Notes: a model not told the origin generated them from the sequence alone. 64,000 nt of DNA from Puia dinghuensis (GCF_014642875.1 NZ_BMJC01000002.1:186001-250000); one strand, 5' to 3'; counted from the first letter of the stretch, positions 17,437 through 25,021 are shown. Numbers and translations: made by a program.

Positions 17437-17580
17437 GACTTGAAGCAGCTAGCATGCCTATTTTCAATCGGATAAAACGCAAATAATTGATAGCAAATAC
17501 GTTAAATGCTACTCCGGCCTTTAATGACGCCAAAACTTGTTGTATATTAGTTCTAAATACTTTATGTTTAAGCTTTACGC

Positions 17581-17895
17581 ATGTCATCTACTTCTACCAT
17601 ATTAGCTTCGATAAAATCTAAAGTACACCGCGTATTACCTGATGCCAAGGTAATGCTTTTCGGTAGCAGAGCCTATGGAAATCCGACGTCGGAAAGCGAC
17701 TGGGATATTTTGATTTTAACCCCTGGTCCCGTCAATTCAGAGCTAAAAAAGAATATACATGTAAGTCTATTCCCACTAAGCGTCGAAATAGGAGGTTTCA
17801 TCAATGCCTTAACCATTCAGGAAAGTGAATGGCAAAATAATCCCTCCTACTACTCTTTACAACAGACATTAAAAAGTGGAACGGTGCAGGCATGA
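17581..17895 (+). CDS. MNT-type nucleotidyltransferase (antitoxin-like)
   Basis: A 104-residue minimal nucleotidyltransferase. The active-site pattern GSRAYGNPTSESDWDILIL matches GSxAxG...SDxDlxv of the DNA polymerase beta-like MNT family. In MNT-HEPN modules this enzyme acts as the antitoxin by modifying the HEPN RNase. The next reading frame, overlapping by four bases (ATGA), is a remnant of exactly such a HEPN partner, so the gene is the surviving half of a toxin-antitoxin operon (inference from context). Upstream sequence is AT-rich. It may still be translated, but without a functional partner its role is doubtful. Confidence 0.8.
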   Translation: MSSTSTILASIKSKVHRVLPDAKVMLFGSRAYGNPTSESDWDILILTPGPVNSELKKNIHVSLFPLSVEIGGFINALTIQESEWQNNPSYYSLQQTLKSGTVQA

Positions 17896-18029
17896 GCACA
17901 AAGGATGCCTCGCTTCTGCTTACAAAAGACTTAATTCCGAAAACGCATAGTGGAACGGTCTCCATGTTACACCAACATTTTGTGCAGGATGGGGCTTTTG
18001 ACTTCGATAGCCCGCATGATTGGAAGTAG
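17892..18029 (+). pseudogene. Truncated HEPN-domain partner of the MNT gene
   Basis: A 45-codon frame beginning in an ATGA overlap with the MNT gene. After MSTKDA it reads LLLTKDLIPKTHSGTVSMLH then QHFVQDGAF, matching the middle of HEPN-domain proteins (LLLKGL..KTHSGVI..FG.HFVKTG). The N-terminal helix that should hold the Tyr/Phe-rich A-Y-Y-A-M stretch is missing and a TAG ends the frame before the RNase motif region of the C-terminal helix. I read it as an internally deleted, prematurely stopped HEPN gene. The following 240 bases hold no other recognisable part of it. Confidence 0.65.
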
Positions 18030-18219
18030 CGAGGCCGGAGCAACACTTCTTTTCTCATCGACTCGTCGGGAAATCGCATCTTTTTAAAGTACCCTGGATT
18101 CATGTCGGCCTCCAATAGGAATCAAATGGGGATGTCCCTTAGTTTCCCGCGGCAATCCTAACATTGGTAAATCATTGGCAAACCAGCCTACTACTTCCCG
18201 CACAGCCCTTAAAAACAGC

Positions 18220-18245
18220 AAAGGCCATCCTCACGAATAGCCTTT
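18220..18245 (-). terminator. Weak hairpin after the DUF2188 gene
   Basis: AAAGGC (18220-18225) pairs with GCCTTT (18240-18245) over a 14-base loop, 24 bases beyond the DUF2188 stop on the minus strand. No long T-tract follows, so it is a weak candidate. Confidence 0.3.
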
Positions 18246-18269
18246 ACTAACCAATTAAACTCAATCCGT

Positions 18270-18494
18270 TCACCCTTTCGGCGGGAAGGGATCATTGCCG
18301 TAGCTGTTCCTTTCGCGAATCTCGCCGTGGCGGTTGTGAATAAAGAGCTCGCTTCGTTGGTTCTCGGCGATGCTCCTGGCCAGATCGATGGCCTCGGATT
18401 GCGTGTCGGTGATGTAGGTCCGGCGCTCGTTGCCTTCGCCTCTCACCGCCCATTGACCCTGATACGGGACAACGTGCTGATTCTTCTTGCTCAT
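18270..18494 (-). CDS. DUF2188 domain protein
   Basis: A 74-residue protein that is a single DUF2188 domain: NQHVVPYQGQWAVRGEGN, then SEAIDLARSIAENQRSELFIH and GEIRERNSYGNDP. These small beta-alpha proteins are widespread on chromosomes and plasmids and have no established biochemical role; their fold resembles that of stress-associated YdaS/DUF2188 families. It is divergent from the XRE-ImmA/IrrE gene, with 112 bases between the starts. That gap includes an AT-rich imperfect palindrome (GGACATTTCGG ... AAATTCGTCC) that could be an operator for the XRE protein. Confidence 0.8.
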   Translation of the reverse strand: MSKKNQHVVPYQGQWAVRGEGNERRTYITDTQSEAIDLARSIAENQRSELFIHNRHGEIRERNSYGNDPFPPKG

Positions 18495-18606
18495 GACTTT
18501 TGAATTAATGAGTCAGTCAATATGGTTTACACTTCTAATGTAGGATTAATTTTGGACATTTCGGAAATATTTTTTAAATTCGTCCAGACAAAAACAAGGA
18601 AGGTTA

Positions 18607-19668
18607 ATGATCGCAAAACATTTTCCCGAGAGGCTAAAAACCGCCCGAAAGATGACGGGTTACTCTTTACAAGATCTATCAGATATGCTGAAGAACCAGT
18701 TGAACAAGCAAGCTCTGCAACGTCTGGAAACCGGCGAAGCCAAGCCCGATAGCGCTACGCTGTCCAGCTTGGCAAAGGTCTTGCAGGTTCCTCCCGAGTA
18801 TTTCTTTCGGGAGTACACTGTCGAGTTGAAGGAGCTGAGCTTTCGCAAGCTCAAAAAACTACCCGTTCGCGAACAGGAAAAGATAAAGGCCAGCACCGTC
18901 GAATACCTCGAACGCTATCTTGAGTTGGAAGACATCCTCGGCCTTGAAAGCCGGCTTCCCTTCAAGCCAAAGTCCTTCAAGATCAAAAACAGAGAAGATG
19001 TTGAGAAAGCCGCAACCGAAATTCGCATGACCTGGTGCCTCGGTGACGACCCCCTGCCCAATATTCTCGAGATGCTGGAAGAGAACCATATCAAGGTTAT
19101 CCTGCTAAAGGCAGATAACTCCTTCTCGGGAATGTCCACGATCCTAAATGACCGTATCGCGGTCATTGTTCTGAACAACAGTGAAGGCATTCCGATCGTT
19201 CGGCGTCGCTTCAGCGCGCTCCATGAGCTTGCCCACCTGTATATGGATCTCTCCCCTTTTACCGAAAAGGACGCCGAGAAATTTTGCGACGCCTTTGCCT
19301 GCGCTCTCTTATTGCCCGCTAAAAAGATCAAAATTGCGCTTGGAGGCTTCCGATCCGTCCTCCTCCTGAAGGAGCTGGCGATCATCGCGGGGCAATATGG
19401 CATTTCTCTTGCCGCCATTGCCTACCGGGCATTGGCGCTCGAGATCATCAGCGCAACCTATCACAAATATTTCATGATCAGCTATAACCGCGATCGCATC
19501 CGGGAGAGGGAATTCGAAGTCTATTCGGGAAGGGAGCACTCGGATCGCTTTCTACAACTTCTGATCCGTGCCGTCGCTGAAGAGGTGATCTCAACGGCCA
19601 AGGCCGCCGCATTGTATAATCAAAAATTGGGAGATTTTCGTGATACCATAGATAATGCATTCCGATGA
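18607..19668 (+). CDS. XRE-family regulator fused to ImmA/IrrE metallopeptidase
   Basis: A 353-residue two-domain protein. Residues 1-70 form an XRE helix-turn-helix (YSLQDLSDMLK, QALQRLETGEAKPDSATLSSLAKVL). Residues about 120-300 form an ImmA/IrrE zincin with the zinc motif FSALHELAHLYMD (HExxH) and a downstream FCDAFACALLLP helix supplying the third ligand. ImmA cleaves a phage repressor and IrrE a DNA-damage repressor; fusion to its own HTH suggests a self-contained sensor-regulator. Its stop overlaps the ATG of a PIN-domain gene by four bases, the arrangement of an antitoxin-like regulator followed by a toxin. Start ATG 18607 gives a complete HTH. Confidence 0.88.
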   Translation: MIAKHFPERLKTARKMTGYSLQDLSDMLKNQLNKQALQRLETGEAKPDSATLSSLAKVLQVPPEYFFREYTVELKELSFRKLKKLPVREQEKIKASTVEYLERYLELEDILGLESRLPFKPKSFKIKNREDVEKAATEIRMTWCLGDDPLPNILEMLEENHIKVILLKADNSFSGMSTILNDRIAVIVLNNSEGIPIVRRRFSALHELAHLYMDLSPFTEKDAEKFCDAFACALLLPAKKIKIALGGFRSVLLLKELAIIAGQYGISLAAIAYRALALEIISATYHKYFMISYNRDRIREREFEVYSGREHSDRFLQLLIRAVAEEVISTAKAAALYNQKLGDFRDTIDNAFR

Positions 19669-20168
19669 AAATAGCCGTAACGGACGCCAACATCTTTATC
19701 GATCTGATTAGACTGAACATGCTGGCCCTCCTCTTCAGTATAGAAATGGAGATTTATACAGCCCAAGAAGTGATCGATCAGCTGAACGACGACCAAAGCC
19801 GCGAGTTGGCTGCCTTTCTGGGACCACAACACCTGAAGGTATACCGCTTAAGTGAGAAGGAACTGGAAGAAGTAGTCGCCTTCGAAGCGCCCCGCTCCCT
19901 CGAGCTAGCCGACCGCGCTGTCGCCTGGCTCTCCATCCGGCTGGAAGCAACAGTCCTGACCGGAGACGGTGTCCTGCGAAAATTTTGCCAAACCAAACGA
20001 CTAGAGGTCAGAGGTATCATCTGGTTCTTCGACTGCCTCGTTGAAAGAGAGCTTTATACCCCGCAATTTGCCGCCTCAAAACTCACCGAGCTCCAACATA
20101 TAAATCCCCGCCTCCCGAGGAACGAGATCACCATCCGCCTCCAAAAATGGGGGATGCTCACTGCCTGA
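19665..20168 (+). CDS. PIN-domain protein, probable RNase toxin
   Basis: A 167-residue PIN-like protein. The first acidic strand is AVTDANIFIDL with the catalytic Asp, a second acidic cluster lies in SRELAAFLGPQ to LELADRAVAWLS, and VLTGDGVLRKF supplies the later Asp. PIN domains are magnesium-dependent single-strand RNases and commonly act as VapC-type toxins. The gene overlaps the XRE-ImmA/IrrE gene by four bases, so the two form one operon in which the upstream protein may both repress the operon and control the nuclease. No separate VapB-type antitoxin is present. Function is inferred from domains and position. Confidence 0.72.
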   Translation: MKIAVTDANIFIDLIRLNMLALLFSIEMEIYTAQEVIDQLNDDQSRELAAFLGPQHLKVYRLSEKELEEVVAFEAPRSLELADRAVAWLSIRLEATVLTGDGVLRKFCQTKRLEVRGIIWFFDCLVERELYTPQFAASKLTELQHINPRLPRNEITIRLQKWGMLTA

Positions 20169-20317
20169 TCACGCCGCTATCAAGTCGGGAATTTGCCTCA
20201 AGTTTCCCTCAGATTCCACCTCGCAGTGGACACCCTTTGCCTTCGGTTAACGATTCTTCCTATCTCGCTCGTTCGGTGCTTACACCCTAGAGCTAATGAA
20301 CATGTCTGGCTTACAAA

Positions 20318-20339
20318 AAAACCGCCTTTCGGCGGTTTT
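20318..20339. terminator. Bidirectional hairpin after the PIN gene
   Basis: AAAACCGCC pairs with GGCGGTTTT around TTTC, with an A run before and T run after, so it can act on both strands. On the minus strand it directly follows a partial copy of the tRNA-Cys 3' end, as the similar hairpin at 20601 follows the intact tRNA. Confidence 0.7.
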
Positions 20340-20350
20340 CGCGTTCTTGC

Positions 20351-20367
20351 GAGGTCTCGAACAGATT
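20351..20367 (-). repeat. Partial duplicate of the tRNA-Cys 3' end
   Basis: GAGGTCTCGAACAGATT is identical at 16 of 17 positions to 20648-20664, the 3' end of tRNA-Cys. The similarity extends a few bases outward (GTTCTT.CG). Such short direct copies of a tRNA 3' end are what integrated elements leave as attachment sites, though decay of a tandem tRNA copy would look alike. Confidence 0.6.
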
Positions 20368-20495
20368 ACCGCCGGCGCCGACATTCGTCGGGTCCGGCTT
20401 CGCCGGCCCCCTTCGCTTCGCTCGCATTCTTCGCTATCGCTCGAATGCATCGCTAACGCTCAGGCGCCTCCGGTGATCTGCCGTCTGGGGGGCTT

Positions 20496-20644
20496 GAAAG
20501 AACACAGTTGTGTGCAACCGGGCCGGACTGCGTCCGTCCGAGCTTTGTTCGCGGCTTCGTCGATCGCGAGTGAAACTCGCATCTCCTCTACCGCAAACAA
20601 AAAAGCCGCCCAAAGGCGGCTTTTGCACACAACTGTGTTCTTTC
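20496..20644. repeat. 22-bp perfect inverted repeat flanking the spacer before tRNA-Cys
   Basis: The 22-base arm at 20496-20517 (GAAAGAACACAGTT then GTGTGCAA) is the exact reverse complement of 20623-20644. The 105 bases between include a terminator hairpin. Sequence before the left arm (20370-20465) is rich in repeated TTCGCT and TCGCT motifs. No coding sequence is supported in 20169-20640. Confidence 0.65.
20601..20624 (-). terminator. Terminator of tRNA-Cys
   Basis: AAAAGCCGCC (20601-20610) and GGCGGCTTTT (20615-20624) form a 10-bp stem with CAAA loop; on the minus strand it lies 24 bases after the tRNA and ends in a T run. Confidence 0.75.
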
Positions 20645-20648
20645 GCTG

Positions 20649-20719
20649 AGGTCTCGAGCAGATTCGAACTGCTGTAGAAGCTTTTGCAGAGCTCTGCCTA
20701 GCCACTCGGCCACGAGACC
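20649..20719 (-). tRNA. tRNA-Cys (GCA)
   Basis: A 71-base cloverleaf on the minus strand: acceptor stem GGTCTCG/CGAGACC, D-arm GGCCGAGTGGCTAGGC, anticodon stem GAGCT/AGCTT with loop CTGCAAA (anticodon GCA, U33 present), 4-base variable loop, T-loop TTCGAAT, and discriminator T73, the known cysteine identity base. No CCA is encoded. A divergent relative lies at 51820-51890. Confidence 0.93.
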
Positions 20720-20867
20720 AACTATATTAGATTCAACCATCCGCCCCCTCATCTCCACCGGCGGACCCGGCGCCCGATTAAATAGGCCCCTTCCGGGGCC
20801 ACATTTTTTGAGTGGCTGCAAAATTAAGGTAATTTCGCAGAATTCTAAAAAATATTCCCGTCCTTTT

Positions 20868-21746
20868 ATGCTACCCATCCCTGAAAGCGAACTCATTATC
20901 AACAGCCGCGGCGCAGTCTACCACCTCGACCTCCGCCCAGACGAACTCGCCACCACCGTCCTCACCGTCGGCGACCCCGACCGCGTAGCCAAAGTCAGCC
21001 GGCATTTCGACTCTATCGAGCACCGCGCCCACCACCGCGAATTCGTCTCCCACACCGGCTACATCGGCCGCAAACGCCTCACCGTCGTCTCCACCGGCAT
21101 CGGCACCGACAATATCGACATTGTCCTCAACGAACTCGATGCCCTCGTAAACATAGACTTTTCTACCCGAACGATAAAAAAAGACTCCACCCACCTCACC
21201 ATCATCCGGATGGGCACATCGGGGTCCCTACAGAAAGATATACCCGTAGAAAGCTTCGTCGCTTCCACTCACGGCCTCGGACTCGACAACCTGCTCAATT
21301 TCTATCGCCACGACGGCACCCAGGAAGAAAACGACCTCCTGCACTCCTTTTCTACCCAGACCCAACTGCACCCACGGCTCGCCCAACCCTATCTCAGCGG
21401 CGCCAGCCCCACCCTGCTTCGGCATTTCACCACCGGCTTTCACCAAGGCATCACCGTCACCTGCCCCGGCTTCTATGGCCCCCAAGGCCGGGTCCTCCGT
21501 CTGGGACTAAGCCAACCTGAACTCATCGACCGCCTCACCAGCTTCTCCTACGGCCCCCACCGCATCACCAACTTCGAAATGGAAACCGCCGGCATCTACG
21601 GACTCGGCAAACTACTCGGTCACTCCTGCCTAAGCCTCAGCGCCATCGTAGCCAACCGCATCCAAAAAGAATTCTCGAAGGACGGTGACGCCGCCGTGGG
21701 CCGGCTCATCCGCGAAACCCTCAGCATCGTAGAAGGGCTGCAATAG
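20868..21746 (+). CDS. Nucleoside phosphorylase (uridine phosphorylase-like)
   Basis: A 292-residue member of the PNP/UDP family, which splits nucleosides with phosphate into base and ribose-1-phosphate for salvage. The phosphate/ribose-binding motif TVGDPDRVAKVSRHF lies near residue 33, IRMGTSGSLQKDIP near 125 and the purine/pyrimidine site strand ITNFEMETAGIYGLG near 240 (the Glu-Met-Glu contacts ribose). Third codon positions are strongly C-rich compared with neighbours. ATG 20868 gives the family N-terminus. It stands alone between tRNA-Cys and dapF, with a 500-base gap downstream. Confidence 0.85.
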   Translation: MLPIPESELIINSRGAVYHLDLRPDELATTVLTVGDPDRVAKVSRHFDSIEHRAHHREFVSHTGYIGRKRLTVVSTGIGTDNIDIVLNELDALVNIDFSTRTIKKDSTHLTIIRMGTSGSLQKDIPVESFVASTHGLGLDNLLNFYRHDGTQEENDLLHSFSTQTQLHPRLAQPYLSGASPTLLRHFTTGFHQGITVTCPGFYGPQGRVLRLGLSQPELIDRLTSFSYGPHRITNFEMETAGIYGLGKLLGHSCLSLSAIVANRIQKEFSKDGDAAVGRLIRETLSIVEGLQ

Positions 21747-21919
21747 GGGGCGCCAGCTGCATCACCCGATTAAGCATCCTCGAACTTCGTCGGAGCTGCT
21801 TCGCCACGCTCCTCCTCGTTCCTAACCTTCGCTGCGCTCGGTTACCCTCCGTTCAACGGCAGTGGTTCGATCGGGCCTATCCCCTTGGCCAAACCCCGCC
21901 TTCTTCGTAGCTTCATGCT

Positions 21920-22063
21920 ATGAAAAAGCCAGGCAACACGTTCAAAAAAAAGGCTAAGCACGTCGGCCGCAAAGCCAAAGGTGAAGTCATCTCCTATCGT
22001 CCCAAAAAGAAACTCCCCCGTGACCACCCCTTCTCCGAAGCCGACCTCTCCCCCCAGCGCTAG
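21920..22063 (+). CDS. Small basic protein (47 residues), possible gene
   Basis: An ATG frame encoding a very basic protein (MKKPGNTFKKKAKHVG, then RKAKGEVISYRPKKK and HPFSEADLSP). Its last codons recur in frame at 22178-22219 with conservative changes, which argues that this reading frame was once or still is translated. No known family was recognised; the composition resembles small ribosome- or nucleic-acid-binding proteins. The remainder of the 21747-22273 gap has no gene but carries short TTCG-rich inverted segments around 21780-21860. Confidence 0.45.
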   Translation: MKKPGNTFKKKAKHVGRKAKGEVISYRPKKKLPRDHPFSEADLSPQR

Positions 22064-22177
22064 ACACAAACCCACCACTTTTTTCATCATCTCCCAACAG
22101 CTGCACCGATTGCTTCGCAATCTGGCGGGGCCAATGTCGGTCCTTCGGACGCCGTCGCTGTGTTCCGGCCTGCCCGC

Positions 22178-22219
22178 AACCACCCCTTCTCCGAAGCCAA
22201 CCTCTCCCCTAGCCGTTAG
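22178..22219 (+). pseudogene. Duplicated C-terminal fragment of the small basic protein
   Basis: Encodes NHPFSEANLSPSR then a stop, against DHPFSEADLSPQR then a stop at the end of the 21920 gene. The two DNA segments are near-identical over about 40 bases. There is no matching upstream part, so this looks like a leftover of a duplicated gene. Confidence 0.45.
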
Positions 22220-22256
22220 GCGACCCCTGCCGCTAGGCAGACTCACCCGAATAAGC

Positions 22257-22264
22257 TATTTTTG
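22257..22264 (+). promoter_or_regulatory. -7 promoter box for dapF
   Basis: TATTTTTG matches TAnnTTTG in full and ends nine bases before the dapF ATG, implying a leader of only a few bases. Confidence 0.5.
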
Positions 22265-22273
22265 CGCTCAGAA

Positions 22274-23077
22274 ATGAACCAAATGAACTTTTTCAAATAT
22301 CAGGGCACCGGCAATGACTTCATCATCCTGGACAACCGCAACTGGAGCTACACCGCCCTGACCACCGATCGCATCAAATTCCTCTGCGACCGCCGCTTCG
22401 GCATCGGCGCCGACGGCCTCATGCTGCTCAACCCCCACACTGGATACGACTTCGAAATGAAATACTACAACTCCGACGGCCGCGAAAGCACCATGTGCGG
22501 CAACGGAGGCCGCTGTCTCGTAAAATTCGCCTACGACCTCGGCATCAAAAAAGCCCAATATAACTTCATCGCCATCGACGGGCCCCACCTCGCCGAGATC
22601 GACGCCGACGGCACCGTCAATCTCAAAATGAAAGACGTCCTGAAGATCGACGACTTCCACGGCGACCTGCTTCTCGACACCGGCTCTCCCCACTATGTCA
22701 AAATGGTCACCGATGTCATGGAACTCGACGTCTTCCACAAAGGCATGGAAATTCGCTATAGCAGCGACTTCGCCAAAGATGGCGTCAACGTCAACTTCGT
22801 AGAGCAGCGTCGCCCCGACGAGATCGTCGTCCGCACCTATGAAAGAGGCGTAGAAGACGAGACCCTCTCCTGCGGAACAGGTGTCACCGCCAGCGCCCTC
22901 GCGTCCTATCACAATGAAGTAGGCAAAAACTATGTAAAGGTCATCACAAAAGGAGGCAAACTCACGGTACGGTTCAACCGAACGGCAGACGACACCTACG
23001 AAGATGTCTGGCTTTGCGGACCCGCCATCCGTGTATTCCAAGGCAGCATCGACAACCAGCCACCTGCTAACTCATGA
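22274..23077 (+). CDS. dapF: Diaminopimelate epimerase
   Basis: A 267-residue DapF, converting LL- to meso-diaminopimelate for lysine and peptidoglycan synthesis. Both catalytic cysteines are in their signature loops: STMCGNGGRCLVKFA near residue 75 and TLSCGTGVTASALA near 205. The N-terminal KYQGTGNDFIILDN is also diagnostic. ATG 22274 is chosen, with a second ATG three codons later equally possible. Its stop overlaps the corA start by four bases (ATGA), forming the first gene of a dapF-corA-NUDIX run. The promoter box at 22257 suggests a nearly leaderless transcript. Confidence 0.95.
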   Translation: MNQMNFFKYQGTGNDFIILDNRNWSYTALTTDRIKFLCDRRFGIGADGLMLLNPHTGYDFEMKYYNSDGRESTMCGNGGRCLVKFAYDLGIKKAQYNFIAIDGPHLAEIDADGTVNLKMKDVLKIDDFHGDLLLDTGSPHYVKMVTDVMELDVFHKGMEIRYSSDFAKDGVNVNFVEQRRPDEIVVRTYERGVEDETLSCGTGVTASALASYHNEVGKNYVKVITKGGKLTVRFNRTADDTYEDVWLCGPAIRVFQGSIDNQPPANS

Positions 23078-24012
23078 TCCAATACTTCAAGAACGTCAAC
23101 CACCAAACGGTAGAGATCGACCACGCCGAAAACGGCGCCTGGGTCAACATCCTTCCTCCCCTTAAACAACAGGAGTTCACCAACCTTTCCGACGAATTAG
23201 ACATCCCCCTCGACTTCCTCACCGACTCCCTGGACATCGACGAACGGGCCCGCTTCGAGGAAAAGGATAACGTAAAGCTCATCGTCATCAAGACCCCGAC
23301 GGAAAACAACTCTTTCAATGAAAGCGATGCATACTACATAACAATTCCCATCTGCATCATCCTCACCCACAATCAAATCGTCACCGTCAACTCCTTCGAG
23401 AACGGCGCTATAAAAAAATTCCTCAACACCTTCCAGAACCGCAGCCCGGACAAGAGGAACATGATGGCCCTCAAGATCTTCGAGAAGATCACCCAGACCT
23501 ACATGGAATATCTGAAGGAGATAAACCAGCGCCGCAACCTCATGGAGCAGAAACTCTATGCCTCCAATCGCAATGAAGAGCTGCTCGAATTAATGAAGAT
23601 CCAGAAAAGCATGGTCTACTTCGTCACGGCCCTGCGCAGCAACGAAATGCTCCTGCTCAAACTGGCGCGGACCGACTTCCTCGGCCTCAACGATGAAGAA
23701 AAGGAATTCCTCGACGACCTCGCCGTGGACATGTCCCAGGCCCTGGAAATGGCCAATATCTATACCAACATCCTCAGTAGTACGCTGGATGCCTTTGCCA
23801 GCATCATCAACAATAACATGAACAGCGTGCTGAAAAGACTCACCTCGATCACCATCATCCTTTCCCTGCCCGCCCTCGTCACCGGCATCTATGGGATGAA
23901 CGTCCCCATCCCCTATGCCGATTCACATTATGCCTTTTATATCCCCATCCTGCTGTCGATAGGGATATCCATCATAATCAGCTGGTATTTTATGAAAAAG
24001 AAATGGTTTTGA
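23074..24012 (+). CDS. corA: CorA-family magnesium/cobalt transporter
   Basis: A 312-residue CorA-like channel subunit. A soluble N-terminal funnel domain (residues 1-240) with long helices is followed by two C-terminal transmembrane helices. The YGMNVP selectivity motif ends the first helix near residue 280 and the second helix ends with a basic KKKWF tail, as in CorA. CorA pentamers import Mg2+ across the inner membrane. It overlaps dapF by four bases and is followed by a NUDIX gene after one base, so the three are likely one transcript although their functions are not obviously connected. Confidence 0.9.
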   Translation: MIQYFKNVNHQTVEIDHAENGAWVNILPPLKQQEFTNLSDELDIPLDFLTDSLDIDERARFEEKDNVKLIVIKTPTENNSFNESDAYYITIPICIILTHNQIVTVNSFENGAIKKFLNTFQNRSPDKRNMMALKIFEKITQTYMEYLKEINQRRNLMEQKLYASNRNEELLELMKIQKSMVYFVTALRSNEMLLLKLARTDFLGLNDEEKEFLDDLAVDMSQALEMANIYTNILSSTLDAFASIINNNMNSVLKRLTSITIILSLPALVTGIYGMNVPIPYADSHYAFYIPILLSIGISIIISWYFMKKKWF

Positions 24013-24013
24013 T

Positions 24014-24472
24014 ATGGTAAATCTAAGAGTATACGGCATCCTATTGGGTGAAAACAAGGAAATCCTGGTCAGCGACGAATACATCCGCGGAAATTACTAT
24101 ACAAAATTCCCCGGCGGCGGCCTGGAGTTCGGCGAAGGAACAAGGGATTGCCTGAAAAGAGAGTTCAAAGAAGAGATGGACCTCGAAGTAGCCGTCGGCG
24201 ATCATCTGTATACCACGGATTTCTTCCAGATGTCCGCCTTTAATCCGCAACAGCAGATCATCAGCGTCTATTATTTCGTTCGCGCCCTCGAACCCATCAA
24301 AGCCCCGCTTCGTACAAAGCCCTTCGACTTCGACGAACGCGAGATGCGCGTCTACGCCGAGCGAAAGGAAACAGAAACCTTTCGCTTCATCGACCGGGCC
24401 TTATTCAGTGAAGAAAGCGTCACCCTGCCCATCGACAAGGTAGTCGCCCGGCTGCTGATGACCCGCTATTAG
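24014..24472 (+). CDS. NUDIX hydrolase
   Basis: A 152-residue NUDIX protein. The Nudix box reads GGGLEFGEGTRDCLKREFKE then EMDLEV (GX5EX7REUXEEXGU, with Met in place of the usual Gly near the end). Such enzymes hydrolyse nucleoside diphosphates linked to another group; the substrate cannot be predicted. It starts one base after the corA stop and is followed by a convergent acetyltransferase gene 30 bases away, so it ends the dapF operon. Confidence 0.85.
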   Translation: MVNLRVYGILLGENKEILVSDEYIRGNYYTKFPGGGLEFGEGTRDCLKREFKEEMDLEVAVGDHLYTTDFFQMSAFNPQQQIISVYYFVRALEPIKAPLRTKPFDFDEREMRVYAERKETETFRFIDRALFSEESVTLPIDKVVARLLMTRY

Positions 24473-24502
24473 CCGCAGCACCCTCGCTGCGTCGTTGCAC
24501 CC

Positions 24503-25021
24503 CTACCCTTCTACGGGATTCGCCGGCGTATCCAGCAATAGCTCCATAAACTTCAGGTCAAGCCACCGGCCAAACTTATACCCCACCTGCCTGAAATGCG
24601 CCACTTCCTGGAATCCAAAGGAAGCATGCAGCCGGAGACTCGCATCATTGGCCGCATCTATCCCCGCGATGATGGCATGAAATCCCTGTGACTTCGCAGA
24701 CTCTATCAGCGGCCGGATCAGCAACTTGCCGATGCCCTTACCCCGCTGGTCTTCGGATACATAAACGGAATTTTCGACAGTATACTTATAGGCAGGCCAC
24801 GCCCGAAACGGACCATAACTGCTGAAACCGACCACCCGCCCTTCTTCCTCCGCGATAAACACGGGATAGCGAGCGGCAATCTTATCCATATACCAGGCCG
24901 CACGCGCCTCCATCGTCTGTTGCTCGTATGTATAAACAGCAGTCGTATGCAGTATCACCTGGTTGTAAATAGCTAAAAGCGCAGGCAGATCCGCCTCGCT
25001 GGCATCGCGGACAATTATCAT
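24503..25021 (-). CDS. GNAT N-acetyltransferase, phosphinothricin acetyltransferase-like
   Basis: A 172-residue GNAT protein of the Pat/Bar type. Characteristic parts are IRDASEADLPALLAIYNQ-like N-terminus, TVENSVYVSEDQRGKGIGK (acetyl-CoA binding motif A with QRGKGIGK) and IAGIDAANDASLRLHASFGF. Family members acetylate phosphinothricin, methionine sulphoximine or related amino compounds. The stop of the upstream small gene (25018-25338) overlaps its ATG by four bases, so both are co-translated. The true substrate is uncertain because housekeeping members of this family are common and not resistance genes. Confidence 0.88.
   Translation of the reverse strand: MIIVRDASEADLPALLAIYNQVILHTTAVYTYEQQTMEARAAWYMDKIAARYPVFIAEEEGRVVGFSSYGPFRAWPAYKYTVENSVYVSEDQRGKGIGKLLIRPLIESAKSQGFHAIIAGIDAANDASLRLHASFGFQEVAHFRQVGYKFGRWLDLKFMELLLDTPANPVEG

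Noticed and set aside
17801-18115. A 104-codon minus-strand frame over the MNT/HEPN remnant
   Set aside because: The plus strand encodes recognisable MNT and HEPN motifs; the minus-strand frame does not.
20296-20649. Open frames in the spacer before tRNA-Cys
   Set aside because: They run through terminator hairpins, an inverted repeat and a tRNA fragment, and encode only Ser/Arg-rich low-complexity peptides.
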